Of a stretch of DNA of 64,000 bases, positions 44,228 through 53,357 are shown piece by piece; the stretch's first letter is position 1, and each line of letters opens with the position of its first letter. Origin of the DNA: Streptomyces phaeolivaceus (lineage in GTDB: Bacteria; Actinomycetota; Actinomycetes; Streptomycetales; Streptomycetaceae); assembly GCF_009184865.1 (NCBI RefSeq), contig NZ_CP045096.1, positions 992,001 to 1,056,000 of the forward strand. Direction: 5' to 3'. Under the pieces are notes generated by a model that worked only from the letters and a program-made list of their open reading frames with translations, was not told the DNA's origin and did no database searches. The position numbers and the translations under genes were made by a program.

Positions 44228-45826
44228 ATGCAGCCGAGCATCCGGGAAGTCCTCCAGCTGTCCGCCATGGCCGCGGGCCGGCCGCACCTCGTCGGCGGCC
44301 GCGAACACCTCGACCGCCCGGTTCGCTGGGTGCACATCAGTGATCTCACCGATCTCACCGACCTGCTGGAGGGCGGAGAACTCGTCCTGACCACCGGTCT
44401 TCCCCTGACCGAGGGCGCATGGCAGGCAGAGGCCTACCTGACCATGCTGGCCGCGCAGGACGTGGCGGGCCTCGTCGTCGAACTGGGCGCCCGTCTCGGC
44501 ACCGTGCCCGAGCATCTGGCGACCCTCGCCGACTCGCTCGCCCTGCCACTCGTGGCCCTGACCGACAGAATCCGTTTCGTCGAAGTCACCCAGCAGGTGC
44601 ACCGGCTGATCGTGGCCGACCAGTACGAGGAGGTCGAGTTCGCCCGCACCACCCACGAGGTCTTCACCTCGCTCAACATCGCCCGTGCCTCCACCACCGA
44701 CATCGTCACGCGCGCGGCACAGACCCTGGGCGCACCTCTCGTCCTGGAAGACGTCAGCCGACACGTGCTGGCCTACTGCGCGCTCCACACCCCGACCGCC
44801 GACCTCCTGCGCCAGTGGGCCGAACGCTCACGCCTCCACGACTCCGCGAGCACCCCAGCACACGGCTCCGCCTGGTCGGCCGTCCCCGTGGGCGTCGGCT
44901 CCGAACGGTGGGGCCGACTCGTCCTGCCCGCCCGGACACCTCACGCATCCCGCGCCCGCATGGTCCTCGAACGCGCCGCACAGTCCCTCCAGTTGCACCG
45001 GATGATCCAGCAGGAGCGCGACGCCCTCGTGGTCCAGGCGCTCGGCGGCCTCCTCGACGACCTGCTGAGCGGCCGGATCGGCGAGGAACCCGAGGCCATG
45101 GCCCGGGCGGCCGCCCTGGGTCTCACCCCGAACAACCAGTACGCCCCGCTGTCCGTGCGCGTCCCGCGGCGCCCCAACACCGACGCGTTGACGCAGGGGG
45201 AGGTCGACCGTCGTCTCCTGAACGCCGTCCGCCAGGCAGTGGCCGCCACAGGCGAGACCGCGATCGCCTCCATCCGCCGCGAAGGGACCGTCTCGGCGGT
45301 CATCTCGTGCGCGTCCAAGGGAGCCGATCACGTACTCGACGCCGTGTGCACCGGCCTGCGCGACCGACTGACCGGGCGAAGCGGCACAGACGGCTGGGCC
45401 GCCGGCACCGCACCCTCATCGTCCAGCCTCATCGGAGCGGCACAGGGTCTCGCCGAGGCAGAACACGTCGCCGACGTCGGCCTGACCATGCCCAAACCCA
45501 ACCGCCTCTACCGCTCAACCGATGTACGTCTACGTGGACTTGTCGCTCTCCTGCGCGACGACCACCGTGTCCAGAGGTTCGCGGAGACCGAACTGGGACG
45601 CCTGCTCGACCACGACACCCGCACCGGCGACAACCTCCTGGCCCTGCTGCGCACCCACCTCGACTGTTCCGGCTCGAAGACACACACCGCACGCCTTGCG
45701 GGCCTGAGCCGCCCCACCCTCTACAGCCGTCTGCGCTTCATCGAACGGATTCTGGGCGTCTCCCTCGATTCCGTCGAGTCACGCACCTCGCTCCACACCG
45801 CGCTCATGGTCATCGACGCCCGCTGA
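44228..45826 (+). CDS. PucR-family transcriptional regulator
   Basis: A 532-residue PucR protein. The N-terminal PucR sensory domain reads MQPSIREVLQLSAMAAGRPH, then VRWVHISDLTDLTDLLEGGE and LVLTTGLPL. The C-terminal HTH_30 is LLALLRTHLDCSGSKTHTAR, then LAGLSRPTLYSRLRFIERIL. ATG 44228 begins exactly where the family's domain begins. It is divergent from mmsA across 141 bases, so it is probably an activator responding to a metabolite of the mmsA pathway. It is unrelated in its N-terminal half to the PucR protein at 17832. Confidence 0.9.
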   Translation: MQPSIREVLQLSAMAAGRPHLVGGREHLDRPVRWVHISDLTDLTDLLEGGELVLTTGLPLTEGAWQAEAYLTMLAAQDVAGLVVELGARLGTVPEHLATLADSLALPLVALTDRIRFVEVTQQVHRLIVADQYEEVEFARTTHEVFTSLNIARASTTDIVTRAAQTLGAPLVLEDVSRHVLAYCALHTPTADLLRQWAERSRLHDSASTPAHGSAWSAVPVGVGSERWGRLVLPARTPHASRARMVLERAAQSLQLHRMIQQERDALVVQALGGLLDDLLSGRIGEEPEAMARAAALGLTPNNQYAPLSVRVPRRPNTDALTQGEVDRRLLNAVRQAVAATGETAIASIRREGTVSAVISCASKGADHVLDAVCTGLRDRLTGRSGTDGWAAGTAPSSSSLIGAAQGLAEAEHVADVGLTMPKPNRLYRSTDVRLRGLVALLRDDHRVQRFAETELGRLLDHDTRTGDNLLALLRTHLDCSGSKTHTARLAGLSRPTLYSRLRFIERILGVSLDSVESRTSLHTALMVIDAR

Positions 45827-45896
45827 CGCATTCGCGAGGCTCGCCGTTGCACAAGAACGGCCCGCCCACACCCTGCGGCTGCTTGCGCGGAGCGTT

Positions 45897-46120
45897 GTGG
45901 CCCACCTTCACCTGCCGCCTCACTGCCGCCGAGCGCGACTCACACGCCGACGCGAGCCCACGTGGGGAAGCCTCTACACCCCATCCCGAGCGCCCTATGC
46001 CCGCAAGCGGCACGTCGTGGTCGACACACTCGGCCTGCTACTGGGCGTGATGGTCACCGCCGCGGGCACCGGCGACCGCACCCGCCGGGCAGGTGGCCGA
46101 ACCGGATTGCCCGGCCCGAG
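45897..46120 (+). pseudogene. IS5-family transposase remnant
   Basis: A short stretch, RKRHVVVDTLGLLLGVMVTA followed by AGTGDRTRR, matches the central region of IS5/IS4-type DDE transposases, where it is normally preceded by KGR and followed by more DDE domain. Upstream and downstream sequence is degraded. No inverted repeats were identified. It lies between the PucR gene and the decayed TetR gene. Confidence 0.65.
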
Positions 46121-46177
46121 ACAGAACACGCGGCACCGGGGCGTCCCGCTGCTCGGCGATCCAACACCGCGAACTGT

Positions 46178-46474
46178 TCATGAGGCCCCACGTATGAAGG
46201 GGTCTCGTCGCCCACAAGCGTGCGGGCGACACACCATTCCCGTTTCCGCCAGGGGTCCCGTCAGGCGGTGCTGCAGGACCCCGGCGGGCGTCGTGATGGC
46301 CGCGAGACGGTACGGGGAAGCCGGGTTCCCCGAACAACTCACGGGCCGTGTCAGTGATCCGGGCTCGAGTGTCAGCCGCTCGTCGCGCAGGGTCGCGGTA
46401 CCGGTGGCGCTGGGCAGTGCCGGTGCTGCCTGCCTGTCGTCATGTTGTTCCTCGGTCTGGCTGATGTTTGACAC
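46178..46474 (-). pseudogene. TetR-family regulator remnant, related to the one at 1175
   Basis: Read on the minus strand, ATLRDER is followed in another frame by AADTRARITDTARELFGEPG, then again in the first frame by YRLAAITTPAGVLQ. These align residue for residue with ALRDERAADTRGRIAAAARE and TVALIAEHAGVAT of the intact regulator at 1175-1873. The rest of the protein is missing or unrecognisable. The upstream sequence also matches that of the intact gene (see 46485-46516). Confidence 0.65.
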
Positions 46475-46516
46475 TCAAGTGGCCATAGCGCACTATATTG
46501 AAAGTACTTTCATATA
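46468..46516 (+). promoter_or_regulatory. Promoter with complete TetR-type palindrome
   Basis: TTGACA (46468-46473), 20 bases, TATATT (46494-46499), then the perfect palindrome TGAAAGTACTTTCA (46499-46512) within a longer CTATA...TATAG symmetry. Bases 46485-46506 match 1884-1905 at 21 of 22 positions, including the same TTGACA-to-TATATT spacing. It drives or represses the lactonase gene at 46589. Confidence 0.65.
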
Positions 46517-46588
46517 GGGACTGCGATGCGCGCCTCCCGTGCCGGCCACCGTCCGGCCCAAGCATCTGAACCTGAAGGAATCTGGATC

Positions 46589-47584
46589 ATGAAACTGCCC
46601 ATTGCCCTGCCCGCCGGTCTGATCGCCGTGGCGCTGGCCGCCGCGCCGAGCGCCTACGCCAACGAGTCGTCCCCCTTCCTCGCTGGGAAGGCGCCCGCAG
46701 TGGCCGCCACTGCCTCCGCGCACCCGTCGCAGTGGCCGACGACCCTGCCGATGCCGAGAGGCGAGCGGCCCGAAGGCATCGTGATCAAGGGCTCCACCGC
46801 CTACGTCACATCCTTCGCGGACGGCACCATCTACCGCTTCGACCTGAGGACCGGGGAGCGGAAGGTACTCACCCCGGCAACCGGCGTCGGATCGATCGGC
46901 ATCATGCTCGACGGCAAGGGACGCCTCTTCGTCGCCGGTGGCTACGGCGGAGACGTCCGGGTGATCGACTCCCGCAGCGGCAATCTGCTGGCCACCTACC
47001 AGCTCGCCAAGGACACCTCGACCGCCGTCAACGACTTCGCGGTTCTCGACGGGGCCATCTACGTCACCGACTCCCTGTCCCCGAACCTGTACAAGCTGCC
47101 CCTGGGCCAGCACGGTGAGCTGCCCGAGCAGAGCCAGGTCAGGACCATCCCCCTCGAGGGCATGCCCTACAAGGGTGACGGCGACCAGGGCTGGAACGCC
47201 AACGGCATCACCCCCACCCCCGATGGCAAGGCGCTCCTGGTCATCCAGACCAACACCGGCACACTGTTCCGGGTGGACCCGGCCACCGGCCGGGCCACGC
47301 CGGTCGACGTCCATGGCGCGGACATGTCCTGGGGCGACGGCATGCGCCTGGAGGGCCGCACGCTCTACGTCGTGCGCAACACGCCCAACAAGCTGTCCGT
47401 CCTGCACCTCAACAAGACCGGTACTGAGGGCCGGCTCGCGCACGAGGTGACCGATCCCCGGTTCGACACCCCCACCACGGTCGCCCGCCACGGCAACACG
47501 CTCTACCTGACCAACGCCCACTTCTACTCCGCGGACCCCGCCAACACCGACTACGCCATCACGGCGATCCCGGACCCGGCCTGA
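46589..47584 (+). CDS. Secreted SMP-30/gluconolactonase-like beta-propeller protein
   Basis: A 331-residue secreted protein. Signal peptide LPAGLIAVALAAAPSAYA is cleaved about residue 24, followed by a six-bladed propeller with repeated PEGIVIKGSTAYVTSFADGT, GRLFVAGGYGGDVRVIDSRS, and PTPDGKALLVIQTNTGTLFR units typical of the SMP-30/NHL-like lactonases. ATG 46589 follows GAAGGAA. Likely a secreted lactonase or sugar-acid binding protein. It is flanked by a dead TetR gene and a dead MFS gene, so it may no longer be regulated. A related pseudogene lies at 40440-40985. Confidence 0.83.
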   Translation: MKLPIALPAGLIAVALAAAPSAYANESSPFLAGKAPAVAATASAHPSQWPTTLPMPRGERPEGIVIKGSTAYVTSFADGTIYRFDLRTGERKVLTPATGVGSIGIMLDGKGRLFVAGGYGGDVRVIDSRSGNLLATYQLAKDTSTAVNDFAVLDGAIYVTDSLSPNLYKLPLGQHGELPEQSQVRTIPLEGMPYKGDGDQGWNANGITPTPDGKALLVIQTNTGTLFRVDPATGRATPVDVHGADMSWGDGMRLEGRTLYVVRNTPNKLSVLHLNKTGTEGRLAHEVTDPRFDTPTTVARHGNTLYLTNAHFYSADPANTDYAITAIPDPA

Positions 47585-47589
47585 CACAC

Positions 47590-47625
47590 CTGCGGCGGCC
47601 AGGGCACACGACCCGGCCGCCGCAG
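47590..47625 (+). terminator. Hairpin after the lactonase gene
   Basis: CTGCGGCGGCC (47590-47600) pairs perfectly with GGCCGCCGCAG (47615-47625) around a 14-base loop, starting six bases after the stop codon. Confidence 0.75.
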
Positions 47626-47739
47626 ACCGCCCACCTCCCACGAACCGAGCCGGCCCAGCCCGGCCCAACGCACTCGCTCCAGCCGAGGAGGGCCCCGCCA
47701 GGCCCGCTGCCCCCTCGACCGCCGGCGGCCACCGTCCGC

Positions 47740-47937
47740 ATGCCGCCACCGACATCGGTGCCACCGTGCTCATCGCCGCCCTCAGCGTGTTTCGTCACCT
47801 ACCTCGCGATCAGGGGCGCCAGCGTCGCGCTGACCACCAGGGCCGGTGGCACGGCCCAGGCACAGCAGTTACTGATGGACGACTGGGGCGCGCAGCACGT
47901 CGGCGTGCACGGCCTTGACAACCTCCGGTGCGCCTAG
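47740..47937 (+). pseudogene. MFS transporter N-terminal remnant, related to 2314
   Basis: TDIGATVLIAALSV is followed, after a one-base shift near 47790, by FVTYLAIRGASVALTT and QQLLMDDWGAQHVGVHG. This aligns with VGKTVIIAVLGVFVTYLPIN and the following residues of the intact exporter at 2314. Only about 60 residues remain. Together with the dead TetR gene it marks a second copy of the TetR/MFS module. The rest of the gap 47626-47997 shows nothing recognisable. Confidence 0.7.
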
Positions 47938-47997
47938 CTAGGGCACACCTGTGCCGATCCCAGGGCACACCTGTGCCAAAACCCATGCGGAACCGCG

Positions 47998-48211
47998 ATG
48001 AACACATCTGCCAGACGGCGTCTCACCGCCGCAGTCCTGACCGTCGTCACCGTCACCGCCGGTGCCACCGCGTGCTCCTCCGGTGGGGGCGACACCTCCA
48101 CGAAGGCCGAGGACGGCGGCACGTACACGATCTGGGACCCGTACCCGCAGTACAACGGGGTCGGCGTCGCCGAAGGACGCGCTCGGCGCGGCCCAGTCCG
48201 CCGTCAAGTGA
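47998..48211 (+). pseudogene. Sugar ABC substrate-binding lipoprotein, ~1.1 kb internal deletion
   Basis: The N-terminus is intact: signal and lipobox VVTVTAGATACSSGGG, then GGTYTIWDPYPQYN. At about 48155 it jumps, in another frame, to GSASPKDALGAAQSAVK and stop, the usual C-terminus of such proteins. All of the ligand-binding domain between is missing. ATG 47998. Confidence 0.85.
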
Positions 48212-48230
48212 TCGGGACTCCGGCCCGCCG

Positions 48231-49215
48231 ATGAAGCACACGACACCTCTGCCGGACCGTCGGCGGGTGCCCGACCGGGACGGGGCGGCCACCGTCGCCG
48301 CCCCACCCCGGGCCAGCACCACGCCCCGGCGCCGTCCCGCCTCCCCGCAGTGGGCGGCCTGGACGTTCCTCGCCCCGGTCACCCTCTATCTGATCCTCTT
48401 CTACGCCTATCCGATCTAACGCAACGCCGATCTGAGCCTGCGCGACTACACCGTCCGCTCCTTCGTCCAGGGCGACGCCCCCTTCACCGGACTGGCCAAC
48501 TACCAGAAGGTCTTCGACGACCCGACGTTCGCTCCGGCTCTGCTGCACTGTCGTCTTCACCGTCGTGTGCCTGGTCGTCCAGTACGCGATCGGCCTGGCG
48601 CTGGCGGTCTTCTTCCACCCGCACTTCCGTCTCTCCGCCACCCTGCGCGCCCTGTTCCTGGTGCCCTGGCTGCTCCCGCTGATCGTGTCGGCCTCCACCT
48701 GGTCGTGGATGCTCAACAGCGACTCCGCCATCGTCAACGCCGCGCTCCACGCGATCGGCATCGGCCCCGTGAACTGGCTGACCTCGCCGTCCTGGTCGCT
48801 GACCTCGGTAATCATCGCGAACATCTGGATCGGCGTCCCGTTCAACCTGGTCGTGCTCTACAGCGGACTGCAGTCCATCCCGGCCGGCCTGTACGAGGCC
48901 GGCGCCCTCGACGGGGCGGGCCCCTGGCGGCGGTTCCGGAGCATCACCTTCCCGCTGCTGCGCCCGGTCTCCGCCATCACCCTCCTCCTCGGCCTCGTCT
49001 ACACGCTCAAGGTCTTCGACACCATCTGGATCATGACCAAGGGCGGCCCGGCGGACTCGTCCACCACCTTCGCCACCTGGTCCTACCAGCTCGGCTTCGG
49101 CAACCTGCTCCCCGCCTTCGGCCCCGGCGCGGCCGTCGGCAACCTGCTCGTCGTCGCGGCCCTGGCCTTCGGCCTGGTCTACGTCCGGGTCCAGCGAAAG
49201 CAGGCGCTGTCATGA
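48231..49215 (+). pseudogene. Sugar ABC permease (MalF-like), nonsense codon plus frameshift
   Basis: The frame from ATG 48231 runs through WAAWTFLAPVTLYLILFYAY to a TAA at 48416-48418, where relatives have a TAC (Tyr). The same frame continues RNADLSLRDYTVRSFVQGDA to LANYQKVFDDPTFAPALLH, then two bases are lost near 48548. VVFTVVCLVVQYAIGLALAV to the end (EAGALDGAGPWRRFRSITFP, the EAA loop) is otherwise intact. It ends four bases into the next permease gene. A free-standing C-terminal product of 216 residues is possible but unlikely to work. Confidence 0.88.
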
Positions 49216-50060
49216 CGCACGCGCGAACGATCCCCCGCCGACGCCGCTCTACCTGGGGAGAGTCAGCCATCGGCCTCCTGCTGACCGGGATCATGCTCTT
49301 CCCGGTCTACTGGATGCTCAACGTGTCCTTCACCCGCGACCAGGACATGCGCAAGAGCCCGCCCGACCTGTTCCCGGCCCACGCCACCTTCGAGGGCTAC
49401 CGGGCCGTGCTGGACGACCAGCCGCCCTACCTCGGTACGAGCCTCGTCATCGGCCTCGGCACCGTGGCGCTGACCGTGGCCCTGTCCTCACCCGCCGGCT
49501 ACGCGCTGGCCAGGCTGCGCCCACGCGGCGGCGGACTGCTCAACTTCGTGCTCCTGGCCGCCCAGATGATCCCCGGCATCATCATGGCGATGGGCTTCTA
49601 CGCCATCTACCTCCAGCTCGGTCTGCTCCAGTCCGTCCCCGGCCTGATCGTCGCCGACTCCACGCTGGCCGTCCCCTTCGGTGTCCTGATCTTCACCGCG
49701 TTCATGTCCGGCATCCCCGGCGAACTGCTCCAGGCCGCCAAGACGGACGGAGCGGGGCCGCTGCGCACCTTCTGGTCGATCGTGCTGCCGATGAGCCGCA
49801 ACGCCGTCGTCACGGTCTCCCTGTTCGCGTTCCTGTGGTCCTGGTCCTGGTCCGACTTCGTCTTCGCCAGCACCCTCGCGGGCGGCGGCGCCCACGAACC
49901 GATCACGCTCGGCATCCACCACTACATCGGCGACAACAACCAGCAGTGGAACGCCATCATGGCCACCGCCGTCGTGGCCTCCCTCCCCGCCGCGGTCATC
50001 CTCGTCCTCGCCCAGCGCTATGTCGCCGCCGGTGTGACCGCCGGCGCCGTCAAGGACTGA
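49212..50060 (+). CDS. Sugar ABC permease (MalG-like)
   Basis: A 282-residue permease with six helices. The EAA loop reads ELLQAAKTDGAGPLRTFWSI, then VLPMSRNAVVTVSLFAFLWS. ATG overlaps the preceding permease stop by four bases. This subunit looks intact, but its partners (binding protein and first permease) are broken, and no ATPase gene is adjacent (Streptomyces sugar importers often share MsiK). The system is therefore probably non-functional. Confidence 0.87.
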   Translation: MTHARTIPRRRRSTWGESAIGLLLTGIMLFPVYWMLNVSFTRDQDMRKSPPDLFPAHATFEGYRAVLDDQPPYLGTSLVIGLGTVALTVALSSPAGYALARLRPRGGGLLNFVLLAAQMIPGIIMAMGFYAIYLQLGLLQSVPGLIVADSTLAVPFGVLIFTAFMSGIPGELLQAAKTDGAGPLRTFWSIVLPMSRNAVVTVSLFAFLWSWSWSDFVFASTLAGGGAHEPITLGIHHYIGDNNQQWNAIMATAVVASLPAAVILVLAQRYVAAGVTAGAVKD

Positions 50061-50180
50061 CAACTGTCAAGGACAGACAGTGGACCGACCGCGCGCGACC
50101 TCGCTCACGAGCCGCCGCGCGAGCACCGTCGCCCCCGGCAGACCGCCGACCACCCCGCTCGAGAAACGAGTACCGCCCTC

Positions 50181-51806
50181 ATGCAGGCCGCCCCACCCGG
50201 CCCGGCCTTCTCCGTCCACGACATACCCTTCAGCACACACGGATCCTGGTTCGGCATCTCGCCCGTGCTGGCGGAGAAGACACGCGCCGAAGACCTCCAC
50301 CTCGTCTCGCACCAGAACGGCATGCACGCCGTCCTGCGCCTCGTCCCCCTCGACGCGGCGACGGGCGAGCGGGCGGAGACCGCTGTCCTGGCGACACCGA
50401 GCCGGCTCAGCTGGACCGGTACGGGCGGGCGTGTCGACCTCGCCTACGAGTCACCGGACACCGTACGCGTGCACGGCACAGGCCTCGGACTCGGTATCAG
50501 CGCGGTGGCATCCATCCTCACCCCCTTCAGCGGGACCTACTTCTTCCGCGACCCGGTGGACGTCTCCCACACGTTCACCTCGTACGAGACCGGCCGCCGC
50601 TACCGGATCACCGTGCTGTCCGGCACGGTCGCCGACGCGCACGGCGCCCAGGCGCTGGGCGTGGCCGACCGCGGAATCACCGTCACCGCCGGGACCGACG
50701 GAACGTGGGAGACAGTCATCGAGGAACTCGACAGCGCGCGGTCGCCCTACCGCTCGGCGGCGACGTTCGACGAGGTGACGCGGGCCGCGCGGCGGTCGTT
50801 CTCCGAGTTCGTCGACACGGTGGTCCCCTGGCGCTCGGACAGCGCGCCGGCCGCCGAACTCGCCGCCCATGTGCTGTGGTCGGCGACCGTGCGCCCGGCG
50901 GGTCTGGTCGGCCGGCCCGCGGTACTGATGTCCAAGCACTGGATGGACAAGGTCTGGAGCTGGGACCACTGCCTCAACTCCCTGGCCCTGGGGCCCGGTT
51001 CGCCCGGCCTCGCCTGGGACCGGTTCTCGCTGCCCTTCGACCACCAGGACGAGAGCGGCGCGCTGCCCGGCTCCGTCGCCCACTCGGAGGTGCTCCACAA
51101 CTTCGTCAAACCACCCATCCACGGCTGGGCCTTCGGCCACCTCAGGCGACGGCTCCCCGATCCGCCCACCCCGGAGCAGCTGACCGAGGCGTACGGCGGA
51201 CTGACCCGCTGGACGGACTTCTGGCTCACCGTACGGCGCGCCCCCGGCGCCTCGTTGCCCCACTATCAGCACGGCAACGACAGCGGCTGGGACAACGCCA
51301 CCACCTTCGATCCCGACCGCGTGGCCGTCACCGCCGACTTGACCTCGGTGCTGATCTTCCAGCTCGACGAACTGGCCCGGCTGGCCGCCGAACTGGGCTT
51401 CGACGACGATGCCCGTCGCCGCACCGAGACGGCCGACGCCCTTCAGGCCGCCCTGCTGGACGAACTGTGGGACGGCGAACGGTTCCTGAGCCGTCCGGCG
51501 CACGGCGGCACCCCCTCCGCGAGCGCCAGCCTCCTCGACCTGATGCCCATCGTGCTCGGCGACCGCGCGCCCCCCAAGGTCCACGACCGGCCGGCCGAAC
51601 GCATCGACACCCATCTCACCGCGTTCGGCCTGGCGACCGAGCACCCCGCCTCCCCGCACTACGGGCCCGACGGGTACTGGCGCGGCCCGATCTGGGCGCC
51701 TGCCACGGTACTCATCGAGGACGGCCTGCGCCGCGCCGGACACCAACACCTCGCGGACGAGGTCAGCGCCCGCTTCCGTGCGCCCGCCGAGGACAGCACC
51801 CCATGA
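50181..51806 (+). CDS. GH63/MGH1-like glycoside hydrolase, C-terminus replaced
   Basis: A 541-residue protein with an N-terminal beta-sandwich and an (alpha/alpha)6 barrel of the mannosylglycerate/trehalase-like (GH63, MGH1) type: KHWMDKVWSWDHCLNSLALG, HGNDSGWDNATTFDPDRVAV, and GYWRGPIWAPATVLIEDGLR with its acidic residues. It should act on an alpha-glucoside brought in by the neighbouring transporter. After ARFR the expected last ~40 residues are missing, replaced by APAEDSTP, which looks like the tail of a histidine kinase. ATG follows the permease by 120 bases. Activity is uncertain. Confidence 0.78.
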   Translation: MQAAPPGPAFSVHDIPFSTHGSWFGISPVLAEKTRAEDLHLVSHQNGMHAVLRLVPLDAATGERAETAVLATPSRLSWTGTGGRVDLAYESPDTVRVHGTGLGLGISAVASILTPFSGTYFFRDPVDVSHTFTSYETGRRYRITVLSGTVADAHGAQALGVADRGITVTAGTDGTWETVIEELDSARSPYRSAATFDEVTRAARRSFSEFVDTVVPWRSDSAPAAELAAHVLWSATVRPAGLVGRPAVLMSKHWMDKVWSWDHCLNSLALGPGSPGLAWDRFSLPFDHQDESGALPGSVAHSEVLHNFVKPPIHGWAFGHLRRRLPDPPTPEQLTEAYGGLTRWTDFWLTVRRAPGASLPHYQHGNDSGWDNATTFDPDRVAVTADLTSVLIFQLDELARLAAELGFDDDARRRTETADALQAALLDELWDGERFLSRPAHGGTPSASASLLDLMPIVLGDRAPPKVHDRPAERIDTHLTAFGLATEHPASPHYGPDGYWRGPIWAPATVLIEDGLRRAGHQHLADEVSARFRAPAEDSTP

Positions 51807-52411
51807 CCATCCGCGTCCTGGTCGGCGAGGCCGCCGACGGAGACGAGGTGGTCGCCCTCACCCGCGTCCACCACCCCGACATCGTCGTCATGGACATCCG
51901 TATGCCCGGCACGGACGGCCGGACCGCCACCTCTGCGATCTGCTCCGATCCCGTCCTCTCGGACACCCGCGTCCTCATCCTCACCACCTTCGAGACCGAG
52001 GAACACGTCGCCAGGGCCCTGCACGCGGGAGCCAGCGGCTTCCTGGGCAAGGACGTCGGCGCCGAGGGCCTCGTCGCCGGCATCCGCACCATCGCCGCCG
52101 GTGACGCCCTGCTCTCTCCCCAGGCGACCCGCAACCTCATCACCCGCTTCCTCACCGCCCCCCAGCCGGGCACCCACCCCGCGGCTCGGAAGAACCTGGC
52201 CGACCTCACCGACCGTGAACGCGAGGTCATGGCCCTGGCCGCCGACGGACTCACCAACGCGGACATCGCCGCGCGGCTCTACCTCAGCCCCCTGACCGTA
52301 CGTACGCACATCCACCACGCGATGGCCAAGCTCCACGCCCGCGACCGCGCCCAACTGGTCGTCATCGCCTACCAGACCGGCCTCGTCCAGCCGAACCCGC
52401 CGAGACCCTGA
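51803..52411 (+). CDS. NarL/LuxR response regulator missing the acidic pocket
   Basis: A 202-residue response regulator (usual length about 225-230). It begins MTIRVL and jumps to VGEAADGDEVVALTRVHHPD, where relatives have ~25 residues with the conserved Asp pair and helix 1. The phosphorylation site VVMDIRMPG (Asp31 here) and conserved FLGKDVG are kept. The C-terminal HTH LTDREREVMALAADGLTNAD, then IAARLYLSPLTVRTHIHHAM, is intact. ATG overlaps the glycosidase stop by four bases. Phosphorylation is probably lost; DNA binding may remain. Confidence 0.85.
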   Translation: MTIRVLVGEAADGDEVVALTRVHHPDIVVMDIRMPGTDGRTATSAICSDPVLSDTRVLILTTFETEEHVARALHAGASGFLGKDVGAEGLVAGIRTIAAGDALLSPQATRNLITRFLTAPQPGTHPAARKNLADLTDREREVMALAADGLTNADIAARLYLSPLTVRTHIHHAMAKLHARDRAQLVVIAYQTGLVQPNPPRP

Positions 52412-52418
52412 CCCGAGC

Positions 52419-53195
52419 GTGGTGGGTGCCAGGTCCGCGCCGACGCTGTCGACGGTCCTGCGATTCAATGCAGAAGTGGTGGACTGGGCCGAGATGCGTG
52501 ACTGCTGGTTCGAGGTTGATCGTGTTCCGAAGCTCTTGGAGCGGGTGGAACTCCACGACGATCCCGAAGCTTGGAAGGAGTTGGGTTGGCGCCTCGTCCT
52601 TGAGGATGACCTGGTGTCCCCGGCCAGTTTCGCCGCGCTGCCACGTCTGGTGTCCCTCGCGCCACGCAGCGCGCAGGCGCGCGGCCTGGCCGGGAGGATT
52701 CTGGAGCGCGCGGCCGGGCTGCACGGCTGCGACGATCTGCTGGCGGGCTGCGCCGGCGCGATCAAGGAGTTGCGTGGGGTGTTGGACCGGTACCTGCGGA
52801 CGCGGCCGGTCGACTACCTCGTGTCCTTCCGCGCCCTGCTCGCCGTCGACGAGGAGTACCACTGGGCGAACACCCTGGAGGGCTTCACGGACGACATCAA
52901 CCACGTGGACTGTCCCCACTGCGGCGTGGGAGTGACGACCGCCATCGGCGACTTCGGGCACTACTCGCAGGTGTGGGACGGAGATGAGGAGATACGACGG
53001 GACCTGCGGCCGGTGGCCGCCGAGCAACTCACCGGAACCGGCCGGTGGATGCATCGCATCGCTGTCCGCGATGGACAGGACGTACTCGCCGACGGAATCA
53101 CCTACCTGTTCGGCAAAGCGGAATGCCCTTGCTGTGCCAGCGTCTTCACCCTCGCGGACGAGTACACGTCCGCCAACCGTCCCGTCATGCGGTGA
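52419..53195 (+). CDS. Hypothetical protein with C-terminal CPHCG/CPCC zinc motif
   Basis: A 258-residue protein of no family I can name. The N-terminal two thirds are helical and rich in Leu/Arg. The C-terminal third has VDCPHCGVGVTTAIGDFGHY near residue 165 and KAECPCCASVFTLADEYTSA near 237, which together could bind one zinc ion. It starts with GTG eight bases after the response regulator stop, but shares no clear theme with it. Codon use is typical for the window. Probably a real gene of unknown role. Confidence 0.6.
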   Translation: MVGARSAPTLSTVLRFNAEVVDWAEMRDCWFEVDRVPKLLERVELHDDPEAWKELGWRLVLEDDLVSPASFAALPRLVSLAPRSAQARGLAGRILERAAGLHGCDDLLAGCAGAIKELRGVLDRYLRTRPVDYLVSFRALLAVDEEYHWANTLEGFTDDINHVDCPHCGVGVTTAIGDFGHYSQVWDGDEEIRRDLRPVAAEQLTGTGRWMHRIAVRDGQDVLADGITYLFGKAECPCCASVFTLADEYTSANRPVMR

Positions 53196-53357
53196 ACCAC
53201 CGCGATTCCGCAGCGCCCAGCGCCCTGACCGCGCCGAGCGGAGGTCGGGATCGAGGGGTTCGATCGTCGCGGAGCTGCTCAGGTTCCGTGGACGCACCGA
53301 GAACTGGGCCCGCGGCGTCGTGCGGGCCCAGTTCGATGCGACTGTTCCGACCGTCGG

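Noticed and set aside
47938..47990. Repeat GGGCACACCTGTGCC as a transposon end
   Set aside because: Two GGCACACCTGTGCC copies near 47942-47977 are palindromic, but no transposase or partner end is present; more likely an operator of the dead sugar ABC operon.
49835..51802. Long N-terminal extension of the response regulator through the glycosidase region
   Set aside because: It is an out-of-frame shadow of the permease and glycosidase; regulator similarity begins at ATG 51803.
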